This document shows positions 11,205 to 22,300 of a DNA stretch of 64,000 nt, piece by piece; within the stretch, counting starts at the first letter, position 1; every line of letters begins with the position of its first letter. Both the position numbers and the translations under genes were made by a program. The DNA is taken from contig JAPQWV010000001.1 of the NCBI GenBank assembly GCA_027422505.1, positions 6,200,001 to 6,264,000 on the forward strand, in the 5' to 3' direction. The notes under the pieces were generated by a model that worked only from the letters and a program-made list of their open reading frames with translations, was not told where the DNA came from and searched no databases. The stretch is from Craterostigma plantagineum. Its lineage: Eukaryota > Streptophyta > Magnoliopsida > Lamiales > Linderniaceae.

Positions 11205-12040
11205 ACTGGATTACAATAGTGTAATGTTGTTCCATAAACATAAGACTGCAAGTATTTAATGTTGCAGCGATGACTTCATAATTGTAAAACTGTGAGACTC
11301 ACCCCTTCGAAGGAATACATAGGCTTATCTTGACACTCTGTTAGCTAAGATGACAACTTTGTATCGCTGGCAGTGAAGAAGCTCAAGCTAAAAGAAGATC
11401 GTGAAGTGAATTTGGGTAAATTGACTAATTACAATTACTATGTTAAAATAGCGAAATTCAAAAAATTATCTACTCAATAATAAAATAACATATTTGAAAA
11501 ATTATTTTTATATTTAAGGATCGATGTATTGCCTGAAGAATACATAGCATTCTTTCTTGAAGAAGTGATTTATTAAATTTGATTTCCAAATATGCAGGAA
11601 TAAAAGGGGGAAAGTGATTATAATCGATCCTGGTTTGTACACTCAGAATAAATATGAGATTTGGTGGGTGATCAAGCAGAGAAGCTTGCCTACAGCTTTC
11701 AAGCTTTACACTGGTAATTTGTCTTCATTCTTGTAATATTCCTTTTCTTTTCCTTTTTTTTTTCAACTTTATTACCATTTTTCTTTCTTGCCAGTATTCA
11801 TATACTTTATATGTGGATGCAGTAAAAAGTTGGCATTAAAAACAATGCATGTGGATTTCTGAGAATACTCCATCGGCATTTAAAAGGTCTAATGATACGA
11901 CAGCTAAACAATCTCATGTGCCGAACGACAGTCAATGTATAACTTCAAAATATCGGCCTCTTCAAATGCGATGAGAATCGAGAAAAAATGAACATATGCG
12001 AACGTGAGAAAGGATCTGAAGAAGGCGGAGTTTTGCTAAT
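11205..12040. other. Helitron interior, AT-rich, no assigned gene
   Basis: An open stretch near 11597-11710 reads KVIIIDPGLYTQNKYEIWWV in one frame and could be another captured exon, but I do not recognise it. The rest carries stops in all frames. Confidence 0.3.
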
Positions 12041-12049
12041 AAATCGACC

Positions 12050-12165
12050 ATTTTGATGCTGGTGATTTTGAAGCTAATTTTCAGAATTCTACCGACGATG
12101 ATGAAGAGAAAGAGGTCATCGTCAAAAAGAAATTCGCTTCATTTGCCACCAAAAGCTATGGTTCT
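12050..12165 (+). pseudogene. Possible captured fragment of a group VII ERF transcription factor gene
   Basis: The frame reads HFDAGDFEANFQNSTDDDEE and continues with VIVKKKFASFATKS. Group VII ethylene response factors have an acidic segment DFEADFQ...D..DE followed by V.PFAFSA upstream or downstream of the AP2 domain, and the order fits. No AP2/ERF domain is visible here. It would be a short captured exon piece inside the Helitron; other acidic proteins cannot be excluded. Confidence 0.35.
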
Positions 12166-12544
12166 AAACTTGATAAGCATTTTTTTATCTTCCTCATTAG
12201 TAGATATACATAACTATATAGTTTTGGCATGAATATCAATTTATCGTGTTGGACGTACGATGAACAGCTAGCGAACTGTATTACTTAGACATTGTAGGAC
12301 TGCCCGACTGTGAGACTGTAGAATATGTTTTTATTGTTAAGATTTATTATGAAAATATTTATATTACACAATAAAAATTAATTTGTGTGACAAAACTTGA
12401 CTAATAAAATATTAACTTGAAATTGTGTTTATACTGGACAAAAAATGATCCCGTGCATCGCAGGAGAGTAAAATCTAAAGATAATAAAAGATCAAAGTTT
12501 ATAAACTATTACATTGAATACTGATAAAATGACATAACAATTAG

Positions 12545-12850
12545 GGATGTTAATGGGACTGGGACGGGTCTAGACTCGAAGCCGCCAAAATTCGGCCCGG
12601 CTCGGGGCTGGTCCGGATTTAACCAACCCCGGCCCGAACCCGTATTGAGACCCGCCCCTTATATTTTTTTGTATAAATATTACATATATTTATATAACTA
12701 TGTAGAAACATATATTTAATATAATTATATAGAAAAAATTTATAAATGCGAGGCAGTTTTTTTTCTGAGGCGGGTCTCGGGTTCACTTAAAATAAATGGG
12801 CGAGTATTCGACCCACTATAAAATAAATGGCCCGATCGGAGATCTCGAAT
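12545..12850. mobile_element. Truncated hAT-like non-autonomous element
   Basis: The segment begins GGGATGTTAATGGGACTGGG and carries GGCCCGG/CCCGAACCCG blocks at both sides of an AT-rich core. It resembles the element with termini TAGGGATGGCAA at 41326, but the right terminus and target-site duplication are not recognisable. Confidence 0.4.
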
Positions 12851-12897
12851 CTTTTCGATAACAATAGATCTAATAAACTAAAAAATCTATTAAAAAT

Positions 12898-12927
12898 AAC
12901 CCGTGCAGCGCACAGGGGCAGACCTAG
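12898..12927 (+). other. Helitron 3' hairpin and CTAG terminus
   Basis: CCCGTGC-AGC-GCACAGGG can form a 6-7 bp stem with a 3-nt loop, followed by 7 nt and CTAG, then T. This is the typical position and form of the Helitron termination signal. Confidence 0.6.
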
Positions 12928-13189
12928 TTAAATAAAAAATACATTAACTTGATATTATTGCTTGTGCATTTTATTTGAGTTTAGCTTTTCGGTTACTTCT
13001 ACCAGAGAAATCTGATAAATGCAATATATATATATATTTTTTTTAAAATTGAGAAAATGATTTGATTGGTGACGTAATGAAATATTGCATATTACATAAA
13101 TTTTCATATTGAAGATTACAATTAACATTATTTTTATAATAAATTTGGAAATTTCAAATCTTTGTAAGACTAAAGCCTATCATGATTAG

Positions 13190-13463
13190 AGGTGTCAATC
13201 CGGCCGGCGGGCCAGCCAAAATTAAGTAATTATTATATATATTTATTATATTTTATATATCATATATGAAACAAATATTAAATTAATTAGATAATTTAAT
13301 TATGATTCATTAATTATATCTAACTAATATCATATTTGTTAACATAATTAATTGCATTGTTTATACATTAATGTTTTAATAAAAACCTTAATAATAAACA
13401 TTTATTAGTAAATTAAAAATTTTAAAATTAGAAAAGTAATAATCTTTTTTATTTAAGTGCGCG
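13190..13463. mobile_element. Repeat fragment replacing the 5' part of family copy 2
   Basis: The promoter spacer of copy 2 is recognisable up to about 13188, then GAGGTGTCAATCCGGCCGGC begins an AT-rich 270-bp block ending GCGCGGGTCGGGCC directly before coding sequence. The TATA region and first codons expected there are missing. GC-rich ends around an AT core fit a hAT-like fragment whose insertion was accompanied by deletion. Confidence 0.45.
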
Positions 13464-13469
13464 GGTCGG

Positions 13470-13921
13470 GCCGACGAAGAAGCCCAAAGGGCTCAAGAAG
13501 GAAGCTCCAATGGTGCGCCAAAAAAGTATGATCATCTCCTTATAGAAGTATACGATATATATCCACCCCGAATGCCGAATGATCCTGAATGGCCTTGGTT
13601 TATTATTACAACCATAGGCCACTACGAAGATCTAACAAATGGCGGGAAAAGTATCCCATTGACATTTTCAGAGACCTTCAAGCATGACTTGAAGTACTGG
13701 GACATGCTCATGGTAGTTCAGGTCACCGACGGTTATAGGGTTGGAGTGAAGTTATGGGACGTGACAGATGACATCATTCATAAGATTGATGGTATTTTTT
13801 CTTAGATATGATGGCGAATGGTGATTTTATCCTATGTTTCCTGCACGATATGATAGGTCGGGTCAAAAGTTGCGCTACGTTGGAATGCGGAAGAAAGAGC
13901 GTTTCTATTTAAGTTATGTAA
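13470..13921 (+). pseudogene. 172-codon family, copy 2 (5' truncated, 3' frameshifted)
   Basis: The frame begins ADEEAQRAQEGSSNGAPKKY and continues open through DIYPPRMPNDPEWPWF, IPLTFSETFKHDLKYWDM and GYRVGVKLWDVTDD to a stop at 13803-13805. Homology to copies 1 and 3 then continues in other frames (GRVKSCATLECGRKSV region) to the normal end near 13921, so there are small deletions after 13790. Promoter and first roughly 25 codons are missing. It retains the Trp codon that is a stop in copy 1. Confidence 0.7.
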
Positions 13922-14102
13922 TTAAGAATTATAAACGTATTGAACTATTTAACTTTGATGTGAATAAGTACGATCTCGTTCTTTTTTAGAAACCACACTC
14001 AGGTTCGTCTTCGCCTATCGGCTCCAGCTATCTAAATCTCTTCAATGGGCCAACGAACTCTCTGCTTCCTATTTAGGCGTTGTTCACCCTAATTTCTTCA
14101 CG

Positions 14103-14741
14103 ATGGTCACCGGGGCTGAGTTTGCCGAAGTCGAGCGCAGATTTCCTCCTGGCGATGGTTATGCTTACGTTTTACCTGACAACACCCATGCCATTGGAAA
14201 TCCACCCCCCAACTGTATTTCGGTCCCACTGAAGACCATCGAGTGGGGTCTTAGGTTTCCCGTCCCCGACGACATCGCCCATATATTTTCCAAACTCGGG
14301 CTGCCCATTTGCCAGATGGCACCTAACGCCATTAGACTCATAATTGGCTTCATTGTTGTGATGAGGGTTAATGGGTACGAGGCGGATTACAATAATTTTC
14401 GTGCTCTCTTTAACATAGCAGTCAACCATAGTCACAAGGACATCTATTATATCGCTACGAAGTCGAGGGTGAGGTTCTTATTCAACCTAAACTCGCGAAC
14501 GGTTGGCGATTGGCGTAAAAAGTTCATTTTCGTAACTTGCCCCGAGAACCGTCCTTGGAACGTTCCTTCTGGGTGGGTTTCAATCGAAACGAGAGTGCAT
14601 ACCATCGGCTTGCCTCAATGGGGGGAAGGACCTCCCTTCTTGTTTATCCGAGCCTTATGACGCTCCCACTCTTGCATGTGAGGAGGTGTTACGTATTGCT
14701 GGGCTTTCCCCCTTTGCTCCTACAACTGGGAAAACATTAGG
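14103..14741 (+). pseudogene. Antisense extra ORF of the Tat element, exon 1 (gypsy-type transposon N-terminal-like domain)
   Basis: From ATG 14103 the frame reads 185 codons to 14660. Its core (PLKTIEWGLRFPVPDDIAHI, QMAPNAIRLIIGFIVVMRVN, DWRKKFIFVTCPENRPW) matches the domain known as putative gypsy-type transposon (Transposase_28 family) found in extra ORFs of plant Tat elements. Its function is unknown. A one-base shift near 14622 moves the continuation (SEPYDAPTLACEEVLRIAGL) into another frame, running to a GT donor at about 14742. Orientation is opposite to gag-pol, as known for some Tat elements. The start may lie upstream, as the frame is open before 14103. Confidence 0.7.
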
Positions 14742-14841
14742 TAACGGGTTGTTATGCGCTTCTACGACGGTTGTGCAGTTTGCCTTTGTCTCGTTTTTTT
14801 TTTTATGTTTTATTTTTCATTCGTTATTTCTCTCTTGTAGA

Positions 14842-15010
14842 AATGGCTGCCCGTGGAGCGATGTTCAAGGCACTGGACAAATTGAAAGCCAACCCGAAAT
14901 CGACTACCAACGAGCCGAACAATGTTGACTCCGATCCCGCTAAGAAAAAAGACGACGCTGGTGGTCCCAGCCGCGGCCGTTCTAAAGGAACAGAGAAGAA
15001 TTGTTGTGTC
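14842..15010 (+). pseudogene. Antisense extra ORF of the Tat element, probable exon 2
   Basis: After a pyrimidine tract and CTCTTGTAG acceptor the frame reads MAARGAMFKALDKLKANPKS and a Lys/Asp/Ser-rich low-complexity stretch. Placement about 100 bp after exon 1 fits a spliced antisense gene. Its downstream end is unclear. Confidence 0.5.
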
Positions 15011-15296
15011 ACTTCTTGCGGTGGTTCTTTTTTCTTTTTTTATCGCTGTGTTGGTTGGAATCAGTGCATTTTGTTCAGTTATGTTTTTCGCTGATCGGCG
15101 CATTCTTGTCTCTTCTTGCTTTTGTATCACTCGTACTTACGTGAATTTGCAATGTCTCCCATGAATGTACGGATTCGTGTGCTTTCTCCATAGTGTTCGC
15201 TCCCATCATACCATTATTCCAAATATAATTTTCGCTCCCACTATAGCGTTAACTCCGTGCAGTATCCGCCCCCGGGCGTATTGTTCATTCTCATAG

Positions 15297-15560
15297 TTAT
15301 ACTCGATAAACCCACATTTCTAAGTAGCTAACGCTCCCTCGCTTCTCAGACAATGGTGTTTCGCTACAGTAATATTCCCTTTTGCTAATGTCGCCCTCCC
15401 TAATTAAGGGACGCTCCTTCACTCCCGAAGGAGCGACGACTCGCAAAATTAAGGTTTCTAAGTAGTGAACGCTCCCTTTCTTCCCAAACAATGACGGTTC
15501 GCTACAGCGGCGTTCGCTAATTTGCGAAGAGCGGCGTTGTGTTCGACGTTGTCTCTCCAC
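15297..15560. repeat. Diverged direct duplication in the Tat 3' region
   Basis: TTTCTAAGTAG-TGAACGCTCCCT ... ACAATG..GTTCGCTACAG occurs twice, near 15317 and 15448, about 131 bp apart. GCTCCCT motifs recur through 15300-16090. No gene is supported here. Confidence 0.5.
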
Positions 15561-15934
15561 ATAGTGTGCCCTCTAATTTCCAGTTTCGCTCTCGAGCGTG
15601 CAGCTCGCTCCTTACATAATAGTCCTTCCTATTTAGGCTTTCGCTGTCGCTATATGTTCTTTACCACGTAGCATGTACTCCGTGTATAGTGTTCTTCGGT
15701 GCTGTAAGATAAATGATCTGCATCGTTCGAATCATCGTCGTGCTATTTTGTGTATTATTATATGAACTTCGTCCTCTTGTGATTGATGTTATTCCCAGTG
15801 TCGGTGTGTGGGATGCATGACGACTATGTGGAGGAGACGAGTTTCCCCAAGGTGGTGATAACCTGCCGAAGCGGTGCTCCAGACGTGGGGAACGCTCCCT
15901 CACTCTTCAAGGTAGCGCCGGATTATTAGAGCTA

Positions 15935-16026
15935 CCTTCCCTATGTAATGAACGCTCCCACGCTCCCAAGGTGGTGATAACCTTCCCTATGCAATGAACG
16001 CTCCCACGCTCCCAAGGTGGTGATAA
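15935..16026. repeat. Two-copy 46-bp tandem repeat
   Basis: CCTTCCCTATG(T/C)AATGAACG through CAAGGTGGTGATAA is present at 15935-15980 and 15981-16026, identical except for one base. Further partial copies flank it (15845-15905, 16020-16080). Confidence 0.85.
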
Positions 16027-16429
16027 CCTGCAAATGTAGTGCGCCGGACGTGGGGAACGCTCCCTCGCTCTCAACGTAGCGCTGAACTGCTAAAGTCCGA
16101 GCTAGCTGATCGCCCAAGTTAGTTTATGATGACAGATCGCTACGTTTACACACTCGTTTTAGCGTAACTATTGCTTCCAATGCGCTTCTTTCTCCTTTTT
16201 TTTTAATAATTTTCGTTCCCAACACACACCATTCTGTCGCAACTCCATAATCTTATATATATATATTTTTTTTCTCTCCTTTTTGTTACGAAGTAATATT
16301 CGATCGCTCATTACGTTAGGTTCTACGCGTATTCCCTTCCTCGTGAGACATTTATGGCACGTTTTCACTTGTAACGCTCATATTCCCTGTGTGAGCCCTT
16401 AGATTGATTTATCTTGAGGTTGAGTTGCG

Positions 16430-16760
16430 CACCTACAGAGGAGGAAACTAGTATTTTTACCTACTATTGAGGACTTGGTGTTCTACCTCCTTAAGGAGGA
16501 CTTAGTATCTTCATCCCTTGTGGAGGGTTTGACTGTTTACCTCTCTGCGGAGGACTTAGCCATTTCCCCTCTTGTAAGGACTTGGCTGCTTACCTCTCTG
16601 TGGAGGACTTAAACTTTTCACCTCTTTAAAAAACTCGGCTATTTACCTCTCTGTGGAGGACTTAGCCTTTTTCACCTCTTGTAGAGGACTTGGCTATTCA
16701 CCTCCCTAAAGAGGGCTTAGCCTTTCCGTTGCCTTACTATTATTTTTTCAAGCTGTACAC
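16430..16760. repeat. Array of short hairpin units (CCTC-loop-GAGG) in the Tat 3' region
   Basis: About ten units of roughly 30-38 bp follow the pattern GAGGACTTRGCTNTTTACCTC with 4-6 nt between CCTC and GAGG, so each unit can form a small stem-loop. Tandem repeats in this position are known in Retand-type elements. The period is irregular and the sequence is non-coding. Confidence 0.7.
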
Positions 16761-17005
16761 CTCCCTAAGGAGTGCTTATCTTTATGCTCCCAAAGTTATA
16801 CTTAGCGTAATTTGAGCAGAATGGAACACCAACCAACCGTACCAATGGCATTTACTTTGCTTCCTTACAACGAAAACACACTTGAGAAAAGCCAAGAAAA
16901 GCAACGATCAATACAAAATGTGCGAATAGTTTACTGTTCGCAAAATAACGAAACATTTGCTACGCAATGAAGACGACCGCTATGAACACAAAAAGGCCCA
17001 TCAGT

Positions 17006-17500
17006 CCTACGAACGGCAGATCTAGGAAGCTCCCGGAATAGAGTGCAAAATCTTCGTAAGGTCAGGGTAAGCCATGTTCGCGGGAGCGAGTTCCTACCGA
17101 GCGTCTCCAACTCAGGAGACTGATATGTACACAAAAGGTCTATTACTCCCAAGAAGGGTAAATGCATAGGAAGCTCCCGAGACTAGGTGCAAAATCTAAG
17201 TTCATGGTAGGCTGCGGTCATGGGAGCGAGTTCTTATCTAGCGCTTCCGACCTATATGCTCAAAGGAAAATCGAGATCAATACAAAGGTGGCAAATTGCC
17301 TCTTTATGAAAAATATAAGGAAAAGAAACTTGCTACGCACTGAAGAAAATGGATATGTACACAAAAGTATATTCTGCCTGGGGAGAATGGATGCACAGAA
17401 GCTCACGAGGCTAAGCGTAAAACTTCCGTAAGTTTTGAAAGGCCATGGTCGTGGGAGCGGGTTCCCCTCAAGTGTCTCCAACTTATATGCTGATTTCAAA
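17006..17500 (-). repeat. Three diverged copies of the integrase C-terminal segment
   Basis: The stretch encoding LETLEGNPLPRPW near 17440-17500 has two further copies downstream of pol, at about 17160-17265 and 17006-17130. The copies share the AGGAAGCTCCCG..., TGCAAAATCT and GGGAGCGAGTTC blocks. The duplicates are out of frame and decayed. The repeats lie between pol and the hairpin array. Confidence 0.65.
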
Positions 17501-17926
17501 ACCTCCACCACACGGAACGGTCCCTCCCAGTTTGGGTCCAACTTCCCCACGTGCTTTGACACCTCTACTTTCTTAAGAACAAGGTCACCCACTTGCAAGG
17601 ATCTTCCTTTCACTCGCTTGTTGAAAGCCCTTTCCATAATTCCTTTGCAATGTAGGAGGCGGGCAAGCGCTCCCTCTCTTTTTTCCTTCTATTAGATCCA
17701 AATCCATTGCCCGCCCTTGATCATTCTCTGCTTCCTGGTAGCGGGAGACTCGCTGGGTCATCATTCCAATTTCGGCAGGGATAACAGCTTCAGAATCATA
17801 GACAAGACAAAACGGGGTCTCTCCAGTCGACGAACGGGGCGTAGTGCGATAGGCCCACAGCACGCCGGGGAGCTCGTCGACCCAGTTAGCTTTAGATCCT
17901 TCCAGCCTCGTCTTTAGGTGTTGCAA
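17260..17926 (-). pseudogene. Tat element integrase, C-terminal part (frameshifted)
   Basis: From 17926 the frame reads QHLKTRLEGSKANWVDELPG then LWAYRTTPRSSTGETPFCLV, a standard gypsy integrase core end. Another frame (17637-17260) continues MERAFNKRVKGRSLQVGDLV and LDPNWEGPFRVVEVLKSAYK, the C-terminal binding module. A frameshift near 17640 joins them. The integrase catalytic Glu (in the SNGQTEV motif) lies just upstream in a third frame at about 17935. Confidence 0.8.
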
Positions 17927-17945
17927 TATAGTTCGATTCGTAACT

Positions 17946-18854
17946 TCAGTCTGCCCATTCGATTGCGGGTGTCCGACGCTTGTAAAATTCTGTTTTAATA
18001 TGCAGCTCTTTACACCAATTCGTTATCTGTTTTCCCTGGAATTGGGTTCCATTATCTGATATCAGTATTCGGGGAATCCCGAAGCGACAAACAATGTTCT
18101 TCCATAAAAACTTCATCACTTCCGACTCAGTTATTCTTCCAACCGGTTCTGCTTCCACCCACTTGCTGAAATACTCGACCGCAACAATCACAAATTTCTT
18201 CTGGCCCTTAGATGGGGGAAACGGGCCTAATATGTCGACTCCCCACTTGTCGAATGGACAACAGATAGGAATGGGGGTCATCCATGCTCCTGGTTCGTGG
18301 ACAAGATTAGCAAATCGTTGACAGCTTTCGCACTTCCTGGCGAACTCCATTACATCTTTCGTTATAGTTGGCCAGAAATACCCTTGGCGAATGATCTTTT
18401 GTGTGAGTGATCGTCCTCCGGAGTGATTTCCGCAGCTCCCTTCATGGATCTCTTGCATCACATACTTGGCTTGGTTCGGGGATAGGCATAAAAGAAGAGG
18501 TCCTGCAAAAGATTTCTTATATAATTCACCGTCGAGCAGGACGAACCTCAAGGACCGCTGATACACTCGTCGCGCCTCCTTTGGGTCCTGCGGCAAGCGT
18601 CCGTCTTTCAAGTATTCGACTATGGAGTCCTTCCAGCATGGTTCCGCCTCGACCACATTCATCACACTTTCACGTTTGTCTGGTCCCACGATGCTTGGGT
18701 CGGTTGCGATGAGCACCGTTATTTGCCTGTTAGCAATTCCTTCGGTAGTGGCCGCGAACTTCGACAATGAGTCTGCACGACTATTCTCGGATCTGGGGAC
18801 CTGCGACAATGTAAAGTTATCAAACTTGGACCTGGGGTTCCTAACCAGTTCCAA
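17946..18854 (-). pseudogene. Tat element RNase H end and integrase N-terminal/core
   Basis: The frame continues from the RNase H segment through SRADSLSKFAATTEG to an integrase with the zinc-binding part (HEGSCGNHSGGRSL ... CESCQRF) and core with the first Asp in WGVDILGPF and the second in ISDNGTQF. Near 17946 the frame breaks by one base, so the catalytic Glu is out of frame. Nothing suggests host function. Confidence 0.85.
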
Positions 18855-19340
18855 CTATCTCCCCATCGCTGCTCCCTTTGCTTCATACGCACCCTCAACT
18901 TGCTTAGGCACAAGTTGAGAGTCAGTGAACACCGATAATTTTTTTACCCCCAGCTTATGTGCGAATTTCATCCCTGCGATCAACGCTTCGTACTCGGCCT
19001 CATTATTAGTGACTCCAAAATCGAATTTGAGAGCGTATTCGAAACTTTCATTGTTTGGTCCCGCCAACCATATGCCTGCTCCACCCCTTTTTGATTGAGC
19101 AGAACCGTCCACATGCAACGCCCATCCGCCCTTTTCTTCTACAACATTTACATTGTTGTCGCTGTTCATCTCCACCACGAAATCTGCTAAGACTTGGGCT
19201 TTTATCGCATTTCTGGGCCGATACTCAACAGAAAATTCACTAAGTTCGATCGCCCACTTCACCAACCTTCCAGATGTTTCAGGTCTTGCAAGTATCTGTT
19301 TGAGGGAGTGGCTAGTCAGCACAATAATTTTGTGGGACAA
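18855..19340 (-). pseudogene. Tat element RNase H segment
   Basis: It contains LHVDGSAQSKRGGAGIWL, NNEAEYEALIAG and SVFTDSQLV, the D-E-D motifs of retroelement RNase H. It is separated from the reverse transcriptase ORF by an in-frame TAG at 19344-19346 and from the integrase ORF by another TAG at 18855-18857. Both stops stand where related elements have Tyr, so each is one substitution. Confidence 0.85.
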
Positions 19341-19343
19341 GAA

Positions 19344-22300
19344 CTATGGGCGAAGTTTCCTAGCTGAGGTCACTAGTGCAAATGCAAGCTTCTCAATTTC
19401 CTGATAATTCTTCTCCGCTCCTTGGAGCATCTTGCTAATGTAGTATATCGGGTGGTGATGTGCTCCGACTTCCCTAACCAAAACTGCACTTATCGCAGTG
19501 CTTGACACGGCCAAATAAATATAAAGCGGATCGCCATTCACAGGGGTAACGAGGAGCGGCGGTGTAGTCAAGTAGCGCTTCAATTCGGTGAACGACTTCT
19601 CGCACTCTTCATCCCACTCGGAATTTCCACCCTTCCTTAAAGCCTTAAAAAACGGGAGACTTCTGTCAGCTGATCTAGCAATAAAGCGACTCAGGGCTGC
19701 TAAACGTCCTGTCAACTGCTGTACCTCTTTCTTAGATGTCGGGGAGCGCATTTGCAATATGGCATCTATCTTCTCGGGGTTAGCCTCGATTCCTCTTTCC
19801 GTGATCAAATAGCCCAAAAATTCCCCCCCACGCACACCAAACGTACATTTCATCGGGTTTAACTTCATTCCATATCGTCTAATCGTGCGAAACGTTTCCT
19901 CTAGATGAATTATATGCTCCTCGTGTGTCTTGCTTTTCACCAATATATCGTCTACATACACTTCCATGCTCTTCCCAATTTGGTTCTTAAACATTGTGTT
20001 GACGAGCCTTTGATATGTCGCTCCCGCATTCTTCAAGCCGAATGGCATCACGTTATAGCAGTACAAGCCTTTTTCCGTAATGAACGACGTTTTCTCACGA
20101 TCCTCCTCTGCCATCATTATCTGATTGTACCCCTGATATGCGTCCAACATACTGAAAATAGAGCAGCCTGCTGTCGAGTCAACGAGGAGATCAATTCGTG
20201 GGAGCGGATACGAGTCTTTCGGACATGCTTTGTTCAAGTTTGTAAAGTCGACGCACATCCTCCATCTTCCGTCGGACTTAGGTACCACAACTACGTTTGA
20301 CAGCCAATCTGGATATTGAACTTCCTGTATATAATTAGCTTCCAGGAGCTTCTTCACCTCTCCCTCGATTGCATTACTCCGTTCTCTACCAAAGCTCCTT
20401 TTCTTTTGCTTAATCGGTTTCGCACCCGGCTTGACATTCAAATGATGCACCACCACATTCGGGTCTATGCCATGGAAATCCGACGGCGACCATGCGAAGA
20501 TGTCGTAGTTTCTGCGTAAGAAATTTATCATCATGCATTCTGCATTCTTTTCAAGGTCTGCCCCCATGTGCGTGACTTTCTCATGGGTTCCCGGGAACAG
20601 TTCCACCTCTTTAAATGATGTTGGTTCGATGCGTATGCCTTCACCATCTTCATACTTTCCTTTTTTCACCGCGCTTTCACACCCCTCAACTCTCTCGCTA
20701 TTTCTCCTCTTCTCATTTTCTAAGCTCTGATTTGATTCTTCTAAATGTCCCTCTATCTTGCCACTTCTCTTACTCAAGCCCACTGCGGCGACATAGCAAC
20801 TTCTGGCTAACGATTGATCACAACAAGCTACCGCCATTCCCCTTTCGGTGGGAAATTTGACCTTCAGACACTTAGAAGAAGTGACGGCATCGAACCTATT
20901 CAGCCCCGTCCTTCCCAGTATTGCGTTAAATGCGCTCGGCCCGTCTACCACCATATACTCTAGGATCTCCATTCGATTGTTTGCTTGGTCCCCCATGCTG
21001 GTAGGCAACTTGATGGATCCCAACGGGGTAACAGATTGTCCTCCGACTCCTGACAAGCACGTGTCGACCGGTCCTAAGCTGGCGGAATCTATATTCATTT
21101 GCCCGAGAACACTAGCGAAGATGATGTTCACAGAAGCCCCATTATCAACCAAGACCCTGCCAACATCGTAATTTGCGATAGTCATCCGAATGACTATGGG
21201 GTCATCATGTGGAAGCTTGATACCCTCCAAGTCACTCTCGTCGAAGACTACCGGGATTCCTGCGTACCGGCTCCTCTCAATTCCCATCACTTGCCCTGTC
21301 CGAGAATGTGAATGTCTTTCATGTGATGACCTTCTGGCATAACGCTTCCTAGCATTATTTGAATCTCCTCCTGCGGGGCCTCCTATAATCATATTGATGC
21401 TCATTGTTCCCGGGTTGCCAACCTGTGCACGATTCATTACTGGAGGCCTTTCCTTAGGCTCGTTTGCTTGACCTCCATGCGATCCCCTTTGAGAGGGGTT
21501 AACCCAATCTCTTGAGCTTGGTCCATTGTCCGCGATCCCTTTTCGCATGTACTCACCGATCAACTCTCGGAAGTGTCCCATCCGCAGGAGCCTTTCAATT
21601 TCGTCCCTTAGCTGTATAAAGTCATTGGTATGATGCCCTTTCTCCTTATGAAACTTACAATACTTGTTCGAGGCGCGGCTTGTCATACTCTCTTTCATCT
21701 TGGGCGGCCATTGCACGAGGCTTGAGTGTTGGATGGTCATCAACGCCTTCGTCATCGTGGTTTTTAGCGGGTGGTAAGAGTCCCACCGGGGTCTCTGCTT
21801 TTCAACTAGGAGCCTCCGTTCGTTTCTCATTCTTCCACTATCCTCTCCCCACCGCTGGGCTTGTTTGTCCTTATGCTCCCTAGGGAAGCGATTCCTTGGT
21901 TCGTCTTCCTTAGCTCGATTAGCCTCCTCTACTCTAATAAATTTCTCTGCCCGCCTCTTCATCTCATCCACCGTTTTTGGACGGTCCCCCGCCAAGTCAT
22001 CTAGAAACTTTCCCATTCTCAAGCTTTGTAGCACACACTCGGTGGCCGTATCCACGCCCACATCGGGGACTTCCATCAGCGCGTTGTTGAACCTTGACAT
22101 AAAATCCCTCAAGGTTTCATTCCCTCCCTGCCTTAGAGCAAGTAAATGAGTTAATGTTCTTCTAGACCTAGCTTTACTGGCGAAGTGATACTTGAACTTT
22201 AGTGTTAGGTCTTCGAAAGACTTAATACTCCCCTGGGGTAGAGACGAAAACCATTCTCTAGCCTTCCCAATTAGCGTCGCCTTGAACACTTTACACTTCA

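Larger units (their letters stand above)
1781..12927 (+). mobile_element. Probable Helitron carrying host-gene fragments and nested elements
   Basis: The left end starts TCTATATATATAAAAG after an A, and the right end finishes with a hairpin (CCCGTGC/GCACAGGG) followed by CTAG and then a T. This matches the Helitron pattern of A|TC...CTRR|T with a subterminal 3' hairpin and no target-site duplication. The flank to the right of 12927 immediately resumes the family spacer that is also found at 30880-31140, which supports that boundary. The interior holds multi-exon host-gene fragments with introns, as expected from DNA-level capture. I see no Rep/helicase coding region, so it would be non-autonomous. 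The left boundary is less certain than the right. Confidence 0.55.

Noticed and set aside
14165..15130. Several minus-strand frames in the Tat 3' region
   Set aside because: Shadows of the plus-strand extra ORF, with no domain similarity.
19588..22149. Many plus-strand frames across the Tat coding region
   Set aside because: Complementary-strand shadows of gag-pol.
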